A DNA stretch of 64,000 nucleotides from Pyrrhoderma lamaoense (lineage: Eukaryota > Basidiomycota > Agaricomycetes > Hymenochaetales > Hymenochaetaceae): positions 806,001 through 870,000 of the forward strand of contig NBAZ01000008.1 of assembly GCA_002794735.1 (NCBI GenBank), written 5' to 3'. The stretch's first letter is position 1, and the number at the start of each line of letters is the position of its first letter. The translations under genes and the position numbers were made by a program. The notes beneath the pieces were generated by a model that was not told the DNA's origin, searched no databases, and was given only the letters and a program-made list of their open reading frames with translations. Below, piece by piece: positions 45,061-57,022 of this stretch.

Positions 45061-46516
45061 TTACCAGTGATAATTGGAATCATATGGTTTAGATGGACTA
45101 TAAGGGGAAGGCGGGCGAGAGATATCAGGAGTGCTACAACCACTCCCATTATGCTTGTCGGGTTCATAACCTAAGTTATAATTCTGGAAAAGGTACTCGC
45201 TACTTGGAGTCGATTTATGCCCTATGGACCGCTTTTCCCACTCACTAGATGTTGGTGACCAATTTTTCTTTTCATCTCCTAGATACGAAAGGTCTTCCCC
45301 CTTGTCTGCAAGTATTTTATGGTATGCTGGAGGCATATCCGGTGGTTCTACTACCTGTATCCCAGGTGTATCCTCAACATCTTCAAATACTTTTCCCTTT
45401 CCTTTTCCCTTTTGCCTTTCAGCTTCTTTAAACACTTTTGATATGTCTCACGCAGACAGCATATCCAGAGAATGCCAAAATAAGGATAGCACCAAGAGCT
45501 CCACCGATAGCCATGCCTACAATAGCGCTGGTAGAAAACTTGTTATGCGATGGATCAACAAGTGGGACACTTGCTGCGATCGTAGTGTTGAGGCAAGTAA
45601 GGAACGTCCCATTAATTGTACTTGGTAATGGGGTTGCTGCAATACCATTGGGAGCAGAGGTGTTGGAACTGGGCGCATTCGATGCCAGCGCTGCAGTGTT
45701 ATTATAGTTATCCAGCGAAAGCACAAAGGATGAAGCTCTATAATACTGCACCACTTGCTCCGGAAGTGGCCACACGGATGTTGATGGGTTATAACTATCG
45801 TATTGTGAGGTATTGGAGATCGAGCAGTTTGCGACAAGCGCATTGAAGACTGAGACTACAGATGCCTTGTCGCCAGCGATACGATAAACCTCAGTGGTAG
45901 TGTTCACTGGCGCACGGACGATAGCTGTGACTAAGGCACCACCTGGCCGGGTTCGGTCATCTAAATACTATAATCAAATCAGGTCCCTCCAGCTAATATG
46001 AGTATTATAGATCACGAACTAACCTCATCACCTCCATAATAGTTATGTGCACAGGGAACAGGATAAAACGTGTAAGGAAGAGGCCTATAGTCTACGTAGA
46101 CTGTCGTTCCACCATAAGGATATCCACTGCCAAATGATGACGTTCCATAAATATTAGCCTTATATATCAGTCAGTACATAGTCAAATCCTTCATATTGTA
46201 TTCTCAGATGGGACCTACCCGTGAACCACCCCAGCTAGACGGCCGCTAAATTTAGAATCAGAACCGAGTGTATACGATTTCCCACCACCATCAGAATACG
46301 GACTAGCACTTGTTTTGGATGATGATGACAAAGAGAAGGAGCTACCTCCCGGTGAGTTGATGAACGATGTTGAAGCACCATGGGTCTTCGCGGAGCTTCC
46401 CTTTCCAGAACTACTTGAACTTCCCTTTCCTTTAGCACCCCCTCCTCTCCCTCCCCTCCTTTGCGGCGATAGAGTCGCAGGACGCCTTTATTTGAAGAGT
46501 GTGCTTCTGTGGGCAT
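45061..46516 (-). CDS. Single-pass membrane glycoprotein B, tandem paralog of A
   Basis: Same three-exon architecture as A. It starts MPTEAHSSNKGVLRLYRRKGG, then a Gly/Ser/Lys stretch (GAKGKGSSSSSGKGSSAKTHG) matching A. Exon 2 reads YGTSSFGSGYPYGGTTVYVD and YTFYPVPCAHNYYGGDE. Exon 3 shares PGGALVTAIVRAPVNTTTEV, DKASVVSVFNALVANCSISN, WPLPEQVVQYYRASSFVLS, NTAALASNAPSSN and INGTF with A. The membrane segment is SAIVGMAIGGALGAILILAFS; the tail differs, with GKGKGKVFEDVEDTPGIQVV and a final PPSPYSPSKPYDSNYHW. Frame breaks at CCCCC 46438-46442, CCCC 46229-46232 and TTTT 45436-45439 are all homopolymer one-base events. High identity to A in the lumenal part and low in the tail suggests divergence in signalling or anchoring. 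Confidence 0.7.
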
Positions 46517-46593
46517 CGTGGTGTTTTGAATTTTGGGATAGTAAAGTTACAATCAAAAACTAGACGATTCGAAAACGAGAGTATGCACTGGGT

Positions 46594-46600
46594 TTTTATA
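46594..46600 (-). promoter_or_regulatory. TATA box of membrane glycoprotein B
   Basis: TATAAAA on minus, 78 bp before the start codon, followed by ACCCAGTGCAT; the equivalent site of A is followed by ACCACTCATTT. Confidence 0.55.
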
Positions 46601-48055
46601 CTGATTTTCTCTGTGGCCGGTCAAATATAAGTGATAATAAGACTGATATAGGCCCAAACTGTTCGGCGCTATGATATGATCATTTCCATATAAATCAGTG
46701 AGACTCTTTTGTGAGCACGGTGCTGATTTTCTCCCATTGATGAGAAATATCCTTATTTAATACATACATTCTTTACTAACAAAGACAAAAGAGGACTTAA
46801 TATGCTTCGGATATCAGAATTGATCGTGTTCTTTTTTGGTTCCCACGCGATGCCTTCCAGTAGTATAAACACTTGCACTGATCACTTCTTTAATGAAATG
46901 AGATTTAGCTAGCACAACTAAAGATTCTCCTCCTTCATGGACTTCCTTTTCTGAGACTGTGTTCGAGGGAAAGGGCCACCGTGCCACAGAGTGACAGATC
47001 AAACGGGATAAGTGGGGGTAGGAGGGTGAGAAGGATGCATATGGGTGACGTTTCCAAACTTTAAGCAAGTCTTAGTCTCAATTCGGCAATCTAAATTGAT
47101 TTTAAGTTGTATCATTAGAAATGCAGCTACGCCTCTTGATGACACCTCGACTCGTCATTTCGCCCATCGCTCTCCATCTCACATCATCTGAGGTCATAGC
47201 AAATATATTAAGATTGGCTCTCGTGACAATCGGACATCTGACCTATCTGTTTAGTATCAGTAAATAGTAATATAGCATATGAGGTTTGACTTGGACGGGA
47301 GAGCATGAGTGTGACAAGTCACAAAACCCGTTGTTTCCTGCCCACATTGAGCTTTATACCCTAGACCGAATAACTCCTAATTGATGAAGTCCATAATTTG
47401 AAAGTAGCGAAAAACTATTACCGTATCCTCTCACTCTGATACTTCTTAAGAATCTCAGTCACTTTGCTATGTAGCTCAAGTCTAGCTTTGTATGGTCTTA
47501 TTTGTACGCAAAGGTTTACGAACAGGATAAGCGATATACTCTGTTGAAAGGTACTTTCAAGCTTTTCCGATTGAAACTAAGGAGACGCTTGCTTGCTATT
47601 AATGCTAGCGTCTTGTAGCGTACTGTTTTCTGATGTTTTTGATCGTTGTGACCGATACGACCATCAAGGAGACCCGTTAATTATCACAAAAACGTCATGA
47701 TAAGAACAAAGAGGAGACACATCCTTAGTATGTCTACATATATTTAAGCATAATTTAAGTAATAGATGTTGTCATGTCACTTGGAAATGCTAACCTCGAA
47801 CGTGCAAAGTCTTCTTGTAAGTGGTTTATACAATAGATATGTACACGTACTTGCAAAGAAAGTGATATGTAACTAAGGGCCCATTAGTTTCACCGCTCGG
47901 CTTTTCTCTATATGGATGTAATTTTAAATTTGCTACCCCTTAAAAGCATGATTCGGAAAAGTGCAAATTTTTGAGGGAGCTTATATTATAAATATCGTGC
48001 TGATAAAGGGATTATATCAGAGTAAGGAATTTAATTTAATCAAAGTACTACTAAC
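46601..48055. other. Intergenic region, 1.45 kb
   Basis: No gene recognised. Open frame 46814-47068 on minus is without support. A divergent promoter for glycoprotein B and the coiled-coil gene is expected here. Confidence 0.5.
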
Positions 48056-48696
48056 ATGCCACCAATCAACCCTCCACCTATCAAAGCGCCCAAGCTCGGA
48101 GAACCTGCAGAGACAAAATCAAAAATAGAAATACCAGAATTTACGACTAATAGTGCTTACTTGGAATTCTTTCAGAAACAAAGACAAGACCCAAAGTCGG
48201 TAGTAATCGATTTTGGGACAAGCTTATCAGATACTGTGAAAAGGAAATCAGGTCCCCAGAAGAAATCAAAGCACACATAGAGGAATTAAACAGACAAAGG
48301 CATGTTGAGTACGTGAAAGCTTGGGAAAGACGTAAAGAGAAAGGGCAAGCAAAAGCTTCCAGTAGCGATAACCCTCCACCTCCTAGAGAGAAGCCAAAAA
48401 CAAGAGAGAAAATTCCTGTTTTCAAGTCGAGAGATGAAGCTGTAGTATACTTCCATAAGAGACTCGAGAAAGAGGAAACTGCTGCACAGAAAACGAGGAT
48501 GAGAAAACACTACAACTTCGCTTTAGACGCTAATAATGATGTGACCGCCATCAATAACAGAGTTGATGACGAAAGAAAGGCTAATACTGAAAGAGAAAGA
48601 GCTCGAGTGCAGAAGAAAAGGGATGCGGAGAAGAAGGACGGAGGTGCTACTGGCGAAGCATCAGCCAGTGCAAGGGTCACGAAAAAGATCAAGTAA
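48056..48696 (+). CDS. Charged coiled-coil protein, function unknown
   Basis: Not recognised. It begins MPPINPPPIKAPKLGEPAET, then FTTNSAYLEFFQKQRQDPKS. After a one-base loss in the TTTT run 48211-48214 it continues DKLIRYCEKEIRSPEEIKAH, IEELNRQRHVEYVKAWERRK, IPVFKSRDEAVVYFHKRLEK and KTRMRKHYNFALDANNDVT. The C-terminus is a highly charged helix (DDERKANTERERARVQKKRD). About 213 residues, no intron. It looks intracellular and helical throughout. No neighbour suggests a role; it may be lineage-specific. Confidence 0.55.
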
Positions 48697-49396
48697 ATAG
48701 AAAAGTAGGAAAGCTTCTGAGAGTCTAGGTAATGACTAACTACAGGACAAAAATCACTAATGCAAAACTAGTTTGTGAAAATTTCAGATAGACAAGATTG
48801 AGCCAATTATCCGCCAGAGGTCTTTTCATTTTATAATTGAGTAGAGGAAGACCACGGATATAGTATATCAGTAAACATGAATCAATATTTTCTTAAAGCT
48901 ATCTTACTAACTCTCATCGATTCTCCAACTTCTTAAGAAGTCATTTAACATTCGCTAGACTCTCGATCTACACTTTTAATCACTCCCGTTTGCTATGATG
49001 GGAAATTAATTTCAATTTTCCAAAATTGACTCTTGAAGGTGTAGTGTTAGTAATTCCATGAACAAAATCACGATGATTGCGGTTATGAACAAATTGCAAC
49101 AAAAAAGGAGAGAAATCAGAAGGAGGTACCGAATTCAGGTTGTTATGAATACATCATATAAACGAACGTAATGAACAGAAAAATATCTAGCCAAAAGCGC
49201 TAGGATTCAATATATCATTCAGTATTGTTTTCTTCAGAAAAAAGGGAGAAAGTCGCATAAGTAGCAGCGAAAGTATAAGGTTCCAAAAAACATGATGAAG
49301 AAAAGGGGGGAGAGAATGCAAAAAACTGTCCGCAAATTTATTAGGCATTTCATATAAAAAAGAAGATTGAACATTGATTCCGAAGAGCTACAAAAC
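48697..49396. other. Convergent intergenic region
   Basis: 700 bp of 3' flanks, AT-rich, no gene seen. Confidence 0.5.
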
Positions 49397-50814
49397 CTAG
49401 CTTCCGTAATTCTGATGCTTCCGCTTCTCATCTTCGCTCGACCCGGCCTCAACTGAAGTGCCATTTTCCCTTGACTCATCATTAGATCTTTTCACACTGG
49501 ACGGTCTTGGATTTGGTCTTTCAATATCAACAGTTTCCCACTCCTCAAGCGCCTCCTCATATGTGCTCTCGTCATCTACAGAGCTAGGCCCCTGTAAGTA
49601 TCGAGAGACAAGAATAGACCGAATTAAGCAGATTGTGCGCGTAATAAGGAAGATGATGATTCCTGCAGCGCCTATTCCAATGATCCAACCCGCTAAAGCT
49701 CCAGCACTCTTATTACTGGGATCCAGGAAAGAGTAGGCTAAATTTGTTTCATCAGTTGTCTTAGTCGGGGATTATTATAGTCAACGCTTAAGATCTCACT
49801 GTAGAATCCCTGAGTATCATGTGTGATGTATGCGACCCCTAAATAACACGCGAGCAAGATAACGATGAATACGCAGTGAATATAAGGAGTTGGGCCAGCA
49901 TTTGTTAGAAGGAGCTCGAAGAAGCAGAAAACAGTATTGAGAGCATGTAATGACACATTTTCCCAAGCTGAGATATGTTAAAAATGGTGACATCAGTATG
50001 TCAATCATTGATGGAAGATTTATGATACTCACTCTGGAATGAGTTTGTGAAATGATTATCTGGGTATAATGCACCCCAGTAAACGATTGTGACAAGGATA
50101 GCTACACACCGATCGAGGACTAAGCCACGGCACAGAGAATAAGCAAGTGAAACAGATACGCACGAAATGTAGCGATAGTAGAGAACAAAAGGATGTGAAG
50201 GAACTGTAATATCTTAGGCCATCTCTCTAACCAATACTTTCTTCCCCCAGTTCTCGCGTAAACGAACGTCTGAACTCCAGAAGCGAAGAAGTAAGAGCAT
50301 AGCCCGATATTTGACAATTCCGTAAAGTACGAGAAGTAGCTAGTATAACAGTGCCAGTATTCGGTCGAGGAGTTAACACGGGATCTCGGGCGGGGAGAAC
50401 CTCAGATCTGCTTACCTGTTTGCGCTATGAAGGCGCACTGCATCCCAAACGAGCACGAAAATTAACGTAAAGAGAATGTAGAACGCAATCAAAAGGCGAC
50501 AAGCGGCGAGTAGACCCGGAGATAGGAATGGGGAGGTACAAAACTTGGCCCGGGGGTCAAATGGCGTCGAGACACCCAATAGCTCATATAAAGGTTTCAT
50601 GTCATGCACGTCCTGCGCACAAAAAGGCCAAGAGAGTAAAAGAAAAAAATAGACCCGGTCGGGATTGATGTCAAAACGGGAGATGGGGGATGTAGCTTAC
50701 CGATGGAAGTCCATACACAGAGAACTCGTCACCTTTGATATGAGCCGAATATTGGTCACTTTCTTTCATCGAACTCCTTTCGTCCCCCTGAATAGCAACC
50801 GCTAAGACCGCCAT
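49397..50814 (-). CDS. FAR-17a/AIG1-like multi-pass membrane protein
   Basis: Member of a large basidiomycete family related to FAR-17a/AIG1 (androgen-inducible) proteins, which in animals hydrolyse fatty-acid esters of hydroxy fatty acids. It starts MAVLAVAIQGDERSSMKESD. Conserved blocks: FDPRAKFCTSPFLSPGLLAA, YFSYFTELSNIGLCSYFFASG, WPKILQFLHILLFSTIATF, VTIVYWGALYP, SLHALNTVFCFFELLLTNAG and VAYITHDTQGFYSYSFLDP. About six membrane segments are visible, and the cytosolic tail is acidic (SVDDESTYEEALEEWETVDI). The AIG1 family uses a Thr and a His as catalytic residues; SLHALN contains a suitable His. Whether the fungal protein is a hydrolase is unknown. Confidence 0.8.
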
Positions 50815-51503
50815 ATTTGGCTAAAACACGTGATGCTTATTATTCCAATTGCAGCCGTTTTTTCTCTTTTTCAAAAAGGAATGTGTGTGTGTGTGTGTAC
50901 CAGACACTCAAGGTAGAAACTCGAAAAAGAAGAGGTAGCCAGACGACCTTTCTTCTTAGGAGTTGCTTGCTTTTATATGGAATCCCATTTGAAATGACAG
51001 ACGGGGACTATCGCGATGGCGCTGGTTTTTTAAAACACAGCTATTCATAGGTATATTTTTGTAGGGTACGAACTGCCGGAATGGTCAGGTTGAAGTTGCG
51101 TTTACGGTAGAGTATCAAATACAACATTATATGTAGCAAAATAGGCGATTAAGTTCTTCGTGATCCTGTGATAGATAGATGCTCTCGATAAAGAACATAT
51201 ATAGTGGACGTTGCCATCCCGATGACCGACATCATAAAACTGTCCGTCAGTGACAGTGATGTTCCCAGCCAAGGTCAATCAGCACAAACCGATGTTTGAT
51301 GCACATAGAAAATACAAGAAACGCTGCATTTGATTGTCGTAGGACTATAGTTGTGTATAATACAAAAAAAAGTTGCTAACAGGGACCGAATGATCAATGA
51401 TGAGTAGAAGAAATGAGGTCCAAAAATACATGTATAGAAAAGACAGAACAGATTAATACAGTTGAAATAAATTTAGTATCTAAAAGCACACGTAAAATTG
51501 TTC
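50815..51503. other. Intergenic region
   Basis: 689 bp between two minus-strand genes: upstream promoter of the FAR-17a/AIG1-like gene and 3' flank of VID21. Contains a (TG)n microsatellite. Open frame 50817-51050 is unsupported. Confidence 0.5.
50882..50898. repeat. (TG)n microsatellite
   Basis: About 8 TG units, located 70 bp upstream of the FAR-17a/AIG1-like start codon. Confidence 0.85.
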
Positions 51504-54500
51504 TTATTGTTGATTAGCAGACTGAGCTGGAAAACCTGTCACACCGGCTTGATGACCTTGTGCTAGTTGATTTTGTTGGGCATTGTTATGCATCTGCATC
51601 TGCATTTCCTGACGGTGTTGCTTTCGAAACAGAAAAGGAAATGGCAAGTAAACGTCAAAAAATGCTATTCACTCTCAGCGAACAGATCATTTCGACTTAC
51701 AAGCATCCTAAACATGTTCACCTGTTCTGGTGTCAGTGTCGTGCCGTTGTTGTTCAGATATGCAGATAGGGCTGTTGTATTCGTCCTAGCAATGGGTACG
51801 CTACCTAAGGGAAGTACCTGTGTCCCAGGTATCTGCACACCACCTGGTCGCTGTTGCGAAGAAGGTGGTCTCGCGAAATTTGCTGCAGTTGCAGGCGCTG
51901 CACTTGAGTTCGGTGGAGATGAGTGTTGGGTACTTGGGGTATTAGCCCCAGCGGCGGCGGCAGCAGCAGCAAACTGTGCAGCCATCTGCTGCCCGATCTG
52001 GCCATTCATACCAACTTGATTAGATAACTGATTTTGTAACTGCACATGATTAGCCGGCTGTTGTTGTTGCTGTTGCTGTTGCTGCTGTGCTGCGGCTACT
52101 ACCGCTGCCGCCTGTTGCCCTTGAACTTGGGCCTGAGCTGCCTGAGCTGCTTGAACCTGTTGAGCCAACGCTCGAGCTTGTGCTGCCGGCTGCTGAATCA
52201 TCTGCGGGGAAGGAGTTAATTCTCGAGATTGAGTTGTGTTCCTAAGCTGTTGAAGTTGAGAAATACCGACTTGTTGGCGTATCTGAGGGATATTTTGTGG
52301 TATCGGCATGCCTGGAGGAACTAGACAAAGTAATTGCTGAGAAAGTGCGAGGTTTGCCTATGTTTGCTTTTCCTCACCTCGTCTCCACAAATTCTGTCTT
52401 TCCAACTCTATCCTCTTATCAATCTCCGCCTTTTTCTGTACAAGATCTATCGGCGAAAGACGTGCTTTCGATCCAATTTGTAGGTGTGTGTCGTGAGCAG
52501 GTACCGGAACAGCACTTTGTTTCTTAAGTTGTTCTACGTTGGTGATGAGCAACCAATTCACTCAAGTTAGTCGTATATAATAATGAATATGATGATTCAC
52601 CTTTGTCATTCCTTATCATCTTCTCTCGTTTGACTGAAGTCTTGCGCATTGATTCATTAACAATAAAGTGACGCCTTCGCTTTCGGGATTCGACAGTATG
52701 GGCATTCGTATTAACAGTGAGATTAAATGAGTTTTGGGCTGCATTACTAGCCATCTTCTTAACGCCCCTAGTCATCATTTGGCTCGCTGTCGGAGTCACC
52801 GGAGTCTGCGGAGTATCCGTGATGATAGCCGCGCTAGCTTGCTCATGCGCTACTGCACTATGAGATGATCCCGGAATAGGCCCATGCATGTGTCGAGAAG
52901 CTGTAGGGTTTATCTCACGGTATTTGTCATAGCAGTCGAATGGAGTGCGCAAATCTGCACTTGTCCGTATCCTAGATGAATTAAGTGCATCAGCGACAAG
53001 CCTCCAATTCGAAGGATACTGTTCAGCCAAAGATTTCAACAGATTTTCTTCAGCGCCAGACCACGGTATAACCGGAGTATGGGGTGGGCGATTGTTCCTT
53101 GTAGACTGAAGCACAATAGGAGGCTGATACAATGGTGCGGCTCTCTTGCCCTCGAAAAGTGCTAACAAATTCCTCGTGTCAGATGTAGACATGAAGTATA
53201 TTGTGTCACTTACAACATAAATTATCTACACCAGCAGGCGTAGGAGGACCATCACCGTCACTCACTACAGGTGACTCATCCAGATCGACCCATCTCCCCT
53301 TCTTCCATTTCCTGGCTGGTTCTAACGCACTGATCAATGTGGGTTTCTGGTACATGAAACGATTGGTCGGGCAAAGCTTCGTGTACGTCGTTTCCTCCAC
53401 TCGCTTTGTTGGGTCATCCTTATCCGACTTCTTGTCCCCCTTCTTCTTCCCGTCATTCGAGTTAAATAAATTTTCGAGACTTGTAATGTCTGTCATACCA
53501 TACAGCTGTAATTCAGGGAATATCTGAGACAGACTAATATCAAGACCGAAACCGGCATTCATATCTTCTGGCATTAGCACTGAAGGGTTCTCCTTCGAAA
53601 CATGTGATACAACGTCACTGAAGTTCAGGAACAGAGATTCTCCCGAAGCCTCATTGAGAATTTCATTTCGAAGAGACTTCGCTGCTTCTGTATCCCAATG
53701 TTTATCCGGATCTCCAGGAAGGGCTTCAAGGTCCAGGGGTGCCGTGTTGAGAGTTGGGTTGGACGATGCTTCTACTAAAGCCTTAGAAGGATCCACGATC
53801 TCTGCCTTCATTTGCGATTGTGAGGCATCCGTGCCAGAATCAGGTACAATCTGACTCTCAGGTATATGCAAAGCATCATTGTTCTCGATTTCTTCCAGCT
53901 TCATTGCAAAAGATGGAGCTTCGCTGACATCGGGAGCTGAAGGGATCACAATATCCTCCATACTATTAAACGTACTTTCATCTACTGTCTGATTCTCATT
54001 ATGAGATAGTACATTATCAACAGCCTGTTGATCCTCAGTGTCGTCTTCATCGTCGCTTGGTACATGAAGCATATTGGTGGAGTCTTCATTCAGGAGTTCA
54101 TCATTCTCTTGTTGGAGTGACTGAAGATCGATGTGGCTATCCATATCCATATCTTCTACCTGCGCCTCAATTGGATCAGGTCTTCGCCACGGTTGGCAAA
54201 TACCCAACTGAATGCGCTCCTCACGCGAGCCAGCTGCATGCCACTCGCAAACGCTGTGTGCAAGTTCATAAGCGAGAGCGATTTTCCATCGTCTTTCTTC
54301 CCGGAAGTCAACCTGAAGCCATTTCTATACAAGAACAAAGGTTTTACTGTATTTAGATTAAGACTTAAAAAAAAGTGGAGGCTGAGCTCACCATCTCATC
54401 CATGAGATAATCCCAATGTGTCTTGACTAGACCAGCTGCCACGCGAGTTTTCTTATATTGCCTAAAACTCCATTTTTCTTCCTGTTTGAGAGCTTCGATA

Positions 54501-57022
54501 CGTTCAAACGCACGGATCAACCTCAATTCCATAGTACCCACCTTCAAGATTAAAGAATCAGCAGAATTTTAATGACAGATTAGCGGGACCTTGCTTACAG
54601 TCCAATCACGAGTGAGCACGCATTTTGTCGCTCTAGCCAATTTTTTGTATGCAGGATTCAAGTGCAATAAAGCTTGCCATCTTGTCATTCCGAGTGGGGA
54701 CCAATCGTCCCTCTTCCCGTTATCAGACCACTCTTCTCTCGTTCCCTATCTTTTTTCCTCTTTTGAGGTTTTCCCTTCCTATTGAATTCAGGAGGAAGCG
54801 CAGATAGCGGGGGAAGAGTATACGGAGTTTCGAGCTTAAAGAAAGGAGGGAAATATTGTGATGGGGTGATACGTTCTTGGGGAGGATTATCCATGGCCGT
54901 TGTTTCGGTCCCGGGTTCAATCTTTGGTTCAATAGGTTTGACATCGACATCTTCTGACTCAGAAGAGAAACTGTAGCTTGGCTGTATTTGCTGAGGGACG
55001 GATAATTGTACAATGATCGGAGGTGGGGGTTGTCTTGGTGGAGGAAGCGGTGTTTTGTCGTTTAGATCTATTGTAGTAGAGGTTTTTGTATTCGACTTTC
55101 TTGCCTTGGGGGTGTGGCAGATTTATAGGTAGTTATGGAATTCAAGCTGTCTTGTCTTGAACCTAATGACGGGCTTTGAGGTATGACCTCCTCGCCTGGA
55201 GTTTCCTGCTTTCTGATTTCCGACTCTGCACGCTCTGCTGACGGACTTTGGATGGAATGGGCTCGTCAATAACATGAGTAGTTGGTGAAGGAGTGTTGAA
55301 TGAGATATCCATTGCATCTTGATCGTCTTGATCATCGGTATGATTAGATGCTTCTCCATTCTTGTCTACAGATAAGCTTTCAGCTCGGCTAGCAGCTACT
55401 GTTGATTTCTCTTGTCCTCCAGGGCTCACAGATTGAGTTTCCTTTTCTTGAGAAACGTAATGACGAGACTTGATATCTGAAACTTCCTCTTCAACGACTT
55501 CACCCATGTCTGCAAAGTCTTCTTCGTTGCCATCCTGTTCCTCCTGACCCTGATCCACATCCATTGTTTCGTCATCCAAAATTGTTTCATCATCCAAATC
55601 CCGAGACCCTCACTTTTCGCCTCATAATTAGTTCTATCGCCTTCGTCCACAACCTCATCTTCTGCGACCTCTAAATCCATCTCTGTCTCTCATCTCTTTT
55701 ACCTTCTTCAGCTCCTCCATATTCTTCATCCACTTCATCCTCGGCTTCGGCTTCGGCTCCAGCATCCTCTCCCACTTCATCCACCTCTACCTCATCTGTT
55801 TCCGGTTCAAGAGATGTAATCATCTCATCTTGGCTTTCCCTTTGTTCACTTCCAGTTACTGAATCCGAATACAGTTCTCCGAACTCCAAAGTCATAATAG
55901 ACCCGGTCTGGGGGCTAATGACAAAAATACCGAATTAGCCCAAAGCTTCAAGTGTGTACACACACACACAAATAATACAAATAATAAAATCTCTCGACTT
56001 CAACTCGCATGTTGCGAGATCTGAAGGTAAAAAAAACATTCTCTAACAATATACAATCCACAAGGTAAAAGAAAACATGTGCACTATTCAACACTCACTT
56101 CTTTTCCAGATCAAACCGTTCCAAAAATCGTTCAAGTCCTTCTTTGTCGTCGTCTTCCAGATCTTCAGTACCAAATAGTGTAAACTCATCGCCCTCATCT
56201 CTACTCCTTCCCGCAAGTCGTACCATCGCAAACATCTCCCGTAACAACTCGTCTCTCTGATCCTTCAGTTCCCTGTTACACCATTCGTTCGTTAGGTAGG
56301 ATGTCAATGCGAATTTCGGCGCCGTATTTTGGATGTATGTGTGCGATTATTCCGATTTCAGTGACCAAGTTAGTCACCGTTATTTAAAATCAAAGGGCGA
56401 GTTCGAAGTGGATTAGAATCGTGAATGAGCAGTAAAATAAGTTTGCAGATTAGGGGAAAGTAACGTCCCAGAAGGAGTATTTTTTTCGAGTGTAGAGAGG
56501 AGAACAAGCAAACCCCCAAACCATGGACCCGAACAGTGATTTAGACAGACGGGACGTTTTCCACGTTTTCGTGAGCAGTGAGGGGAAAAATTGGATTTGC
56601 GTGAGTTTAGTATAGATTAAGAGTAAGTTGATGAAGATGAATGAAAATCGTAATCCACGAGAAATATTGAATGGAGACGGACGAAAGATCCGTTCGATCC
56701 GCAGCGGCGGAGGCCATGGGTACGAAAGATTCAATTACAAGTCAGGTTAGTTCTATGTCCGTAAGGTAAATGAGAAAAAGAACAAAAAAATGGAATGTCG
56801 TAAGAAAACGAGTGAACCCAAAAAATCGAAAAGAAGCATATCGATATGTCTCAAACTAAGCATATGAGAATCATGCCAGCATCAAAGCCAGTTTCACGTT
56901 AAGAGAAAAAGGGTCGAAGAAGAAAAATAGGATGAGAATACGAATTAGAAAAACACTCACCGCAACTCAGATAACCTCTCGTCAATCAACATGTTTCTCG
57001 CATCGTCAACATTGACAGACAT
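51504..57022 (-). CDS. VID21/EAF1-like scaffold of the NuA4 histone acetyltransferase
   Basis: Assembles NuA4, which acetylates histones H4 and H2A. Exon 1 encodes MSVNVDDARNMLIDERLSEL; exon 2 LKDQRDELLREMFAMVRLAG. A long acidic disordered region (55.0-55.9 kb) follows. The HSA domain, which binds actin-related proteins, reads TRWQALLHLNPAYKKLARAT, WDYLMDEMKWLQVDFREERR and WKIALAYELAHSVCEWHAAG. The SANT/Myb domain reads VIPWSGAEENLLKSLAEQYP and SNWRLVADALNSSRIRTSAD. The C-terminus is Gln/Ala-rich and ends PAQSANQQ (stop 51504). Order HSA-SANT-polyQ is diagnostic. Frame slips by one base near 54755, 55240, 55608 and 55690, all fitting missing bases. Confidence 0.88.
52063..52085 (-). repeat. 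Poly-glutamine CAG/CAA tract in VID21
   Basis: CTG/TTG repeats on plus encode about ten consecutive Gln within a Gln/Ala-rich region. Such tracts are length-variable and are typical of NuA4 and other coactivator subunits. Confidence 0.8.
56273..56960 (-). other. Long first intron of VID21 (688 nt)
   Basis: GT donor after ...SELR (56960) and CAG acceptor before ELKDQRDELL (56272), in phase. It is about ten times the usual intron length in this window. No gene on either strand inside it looks real. Confidence 0.6.
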
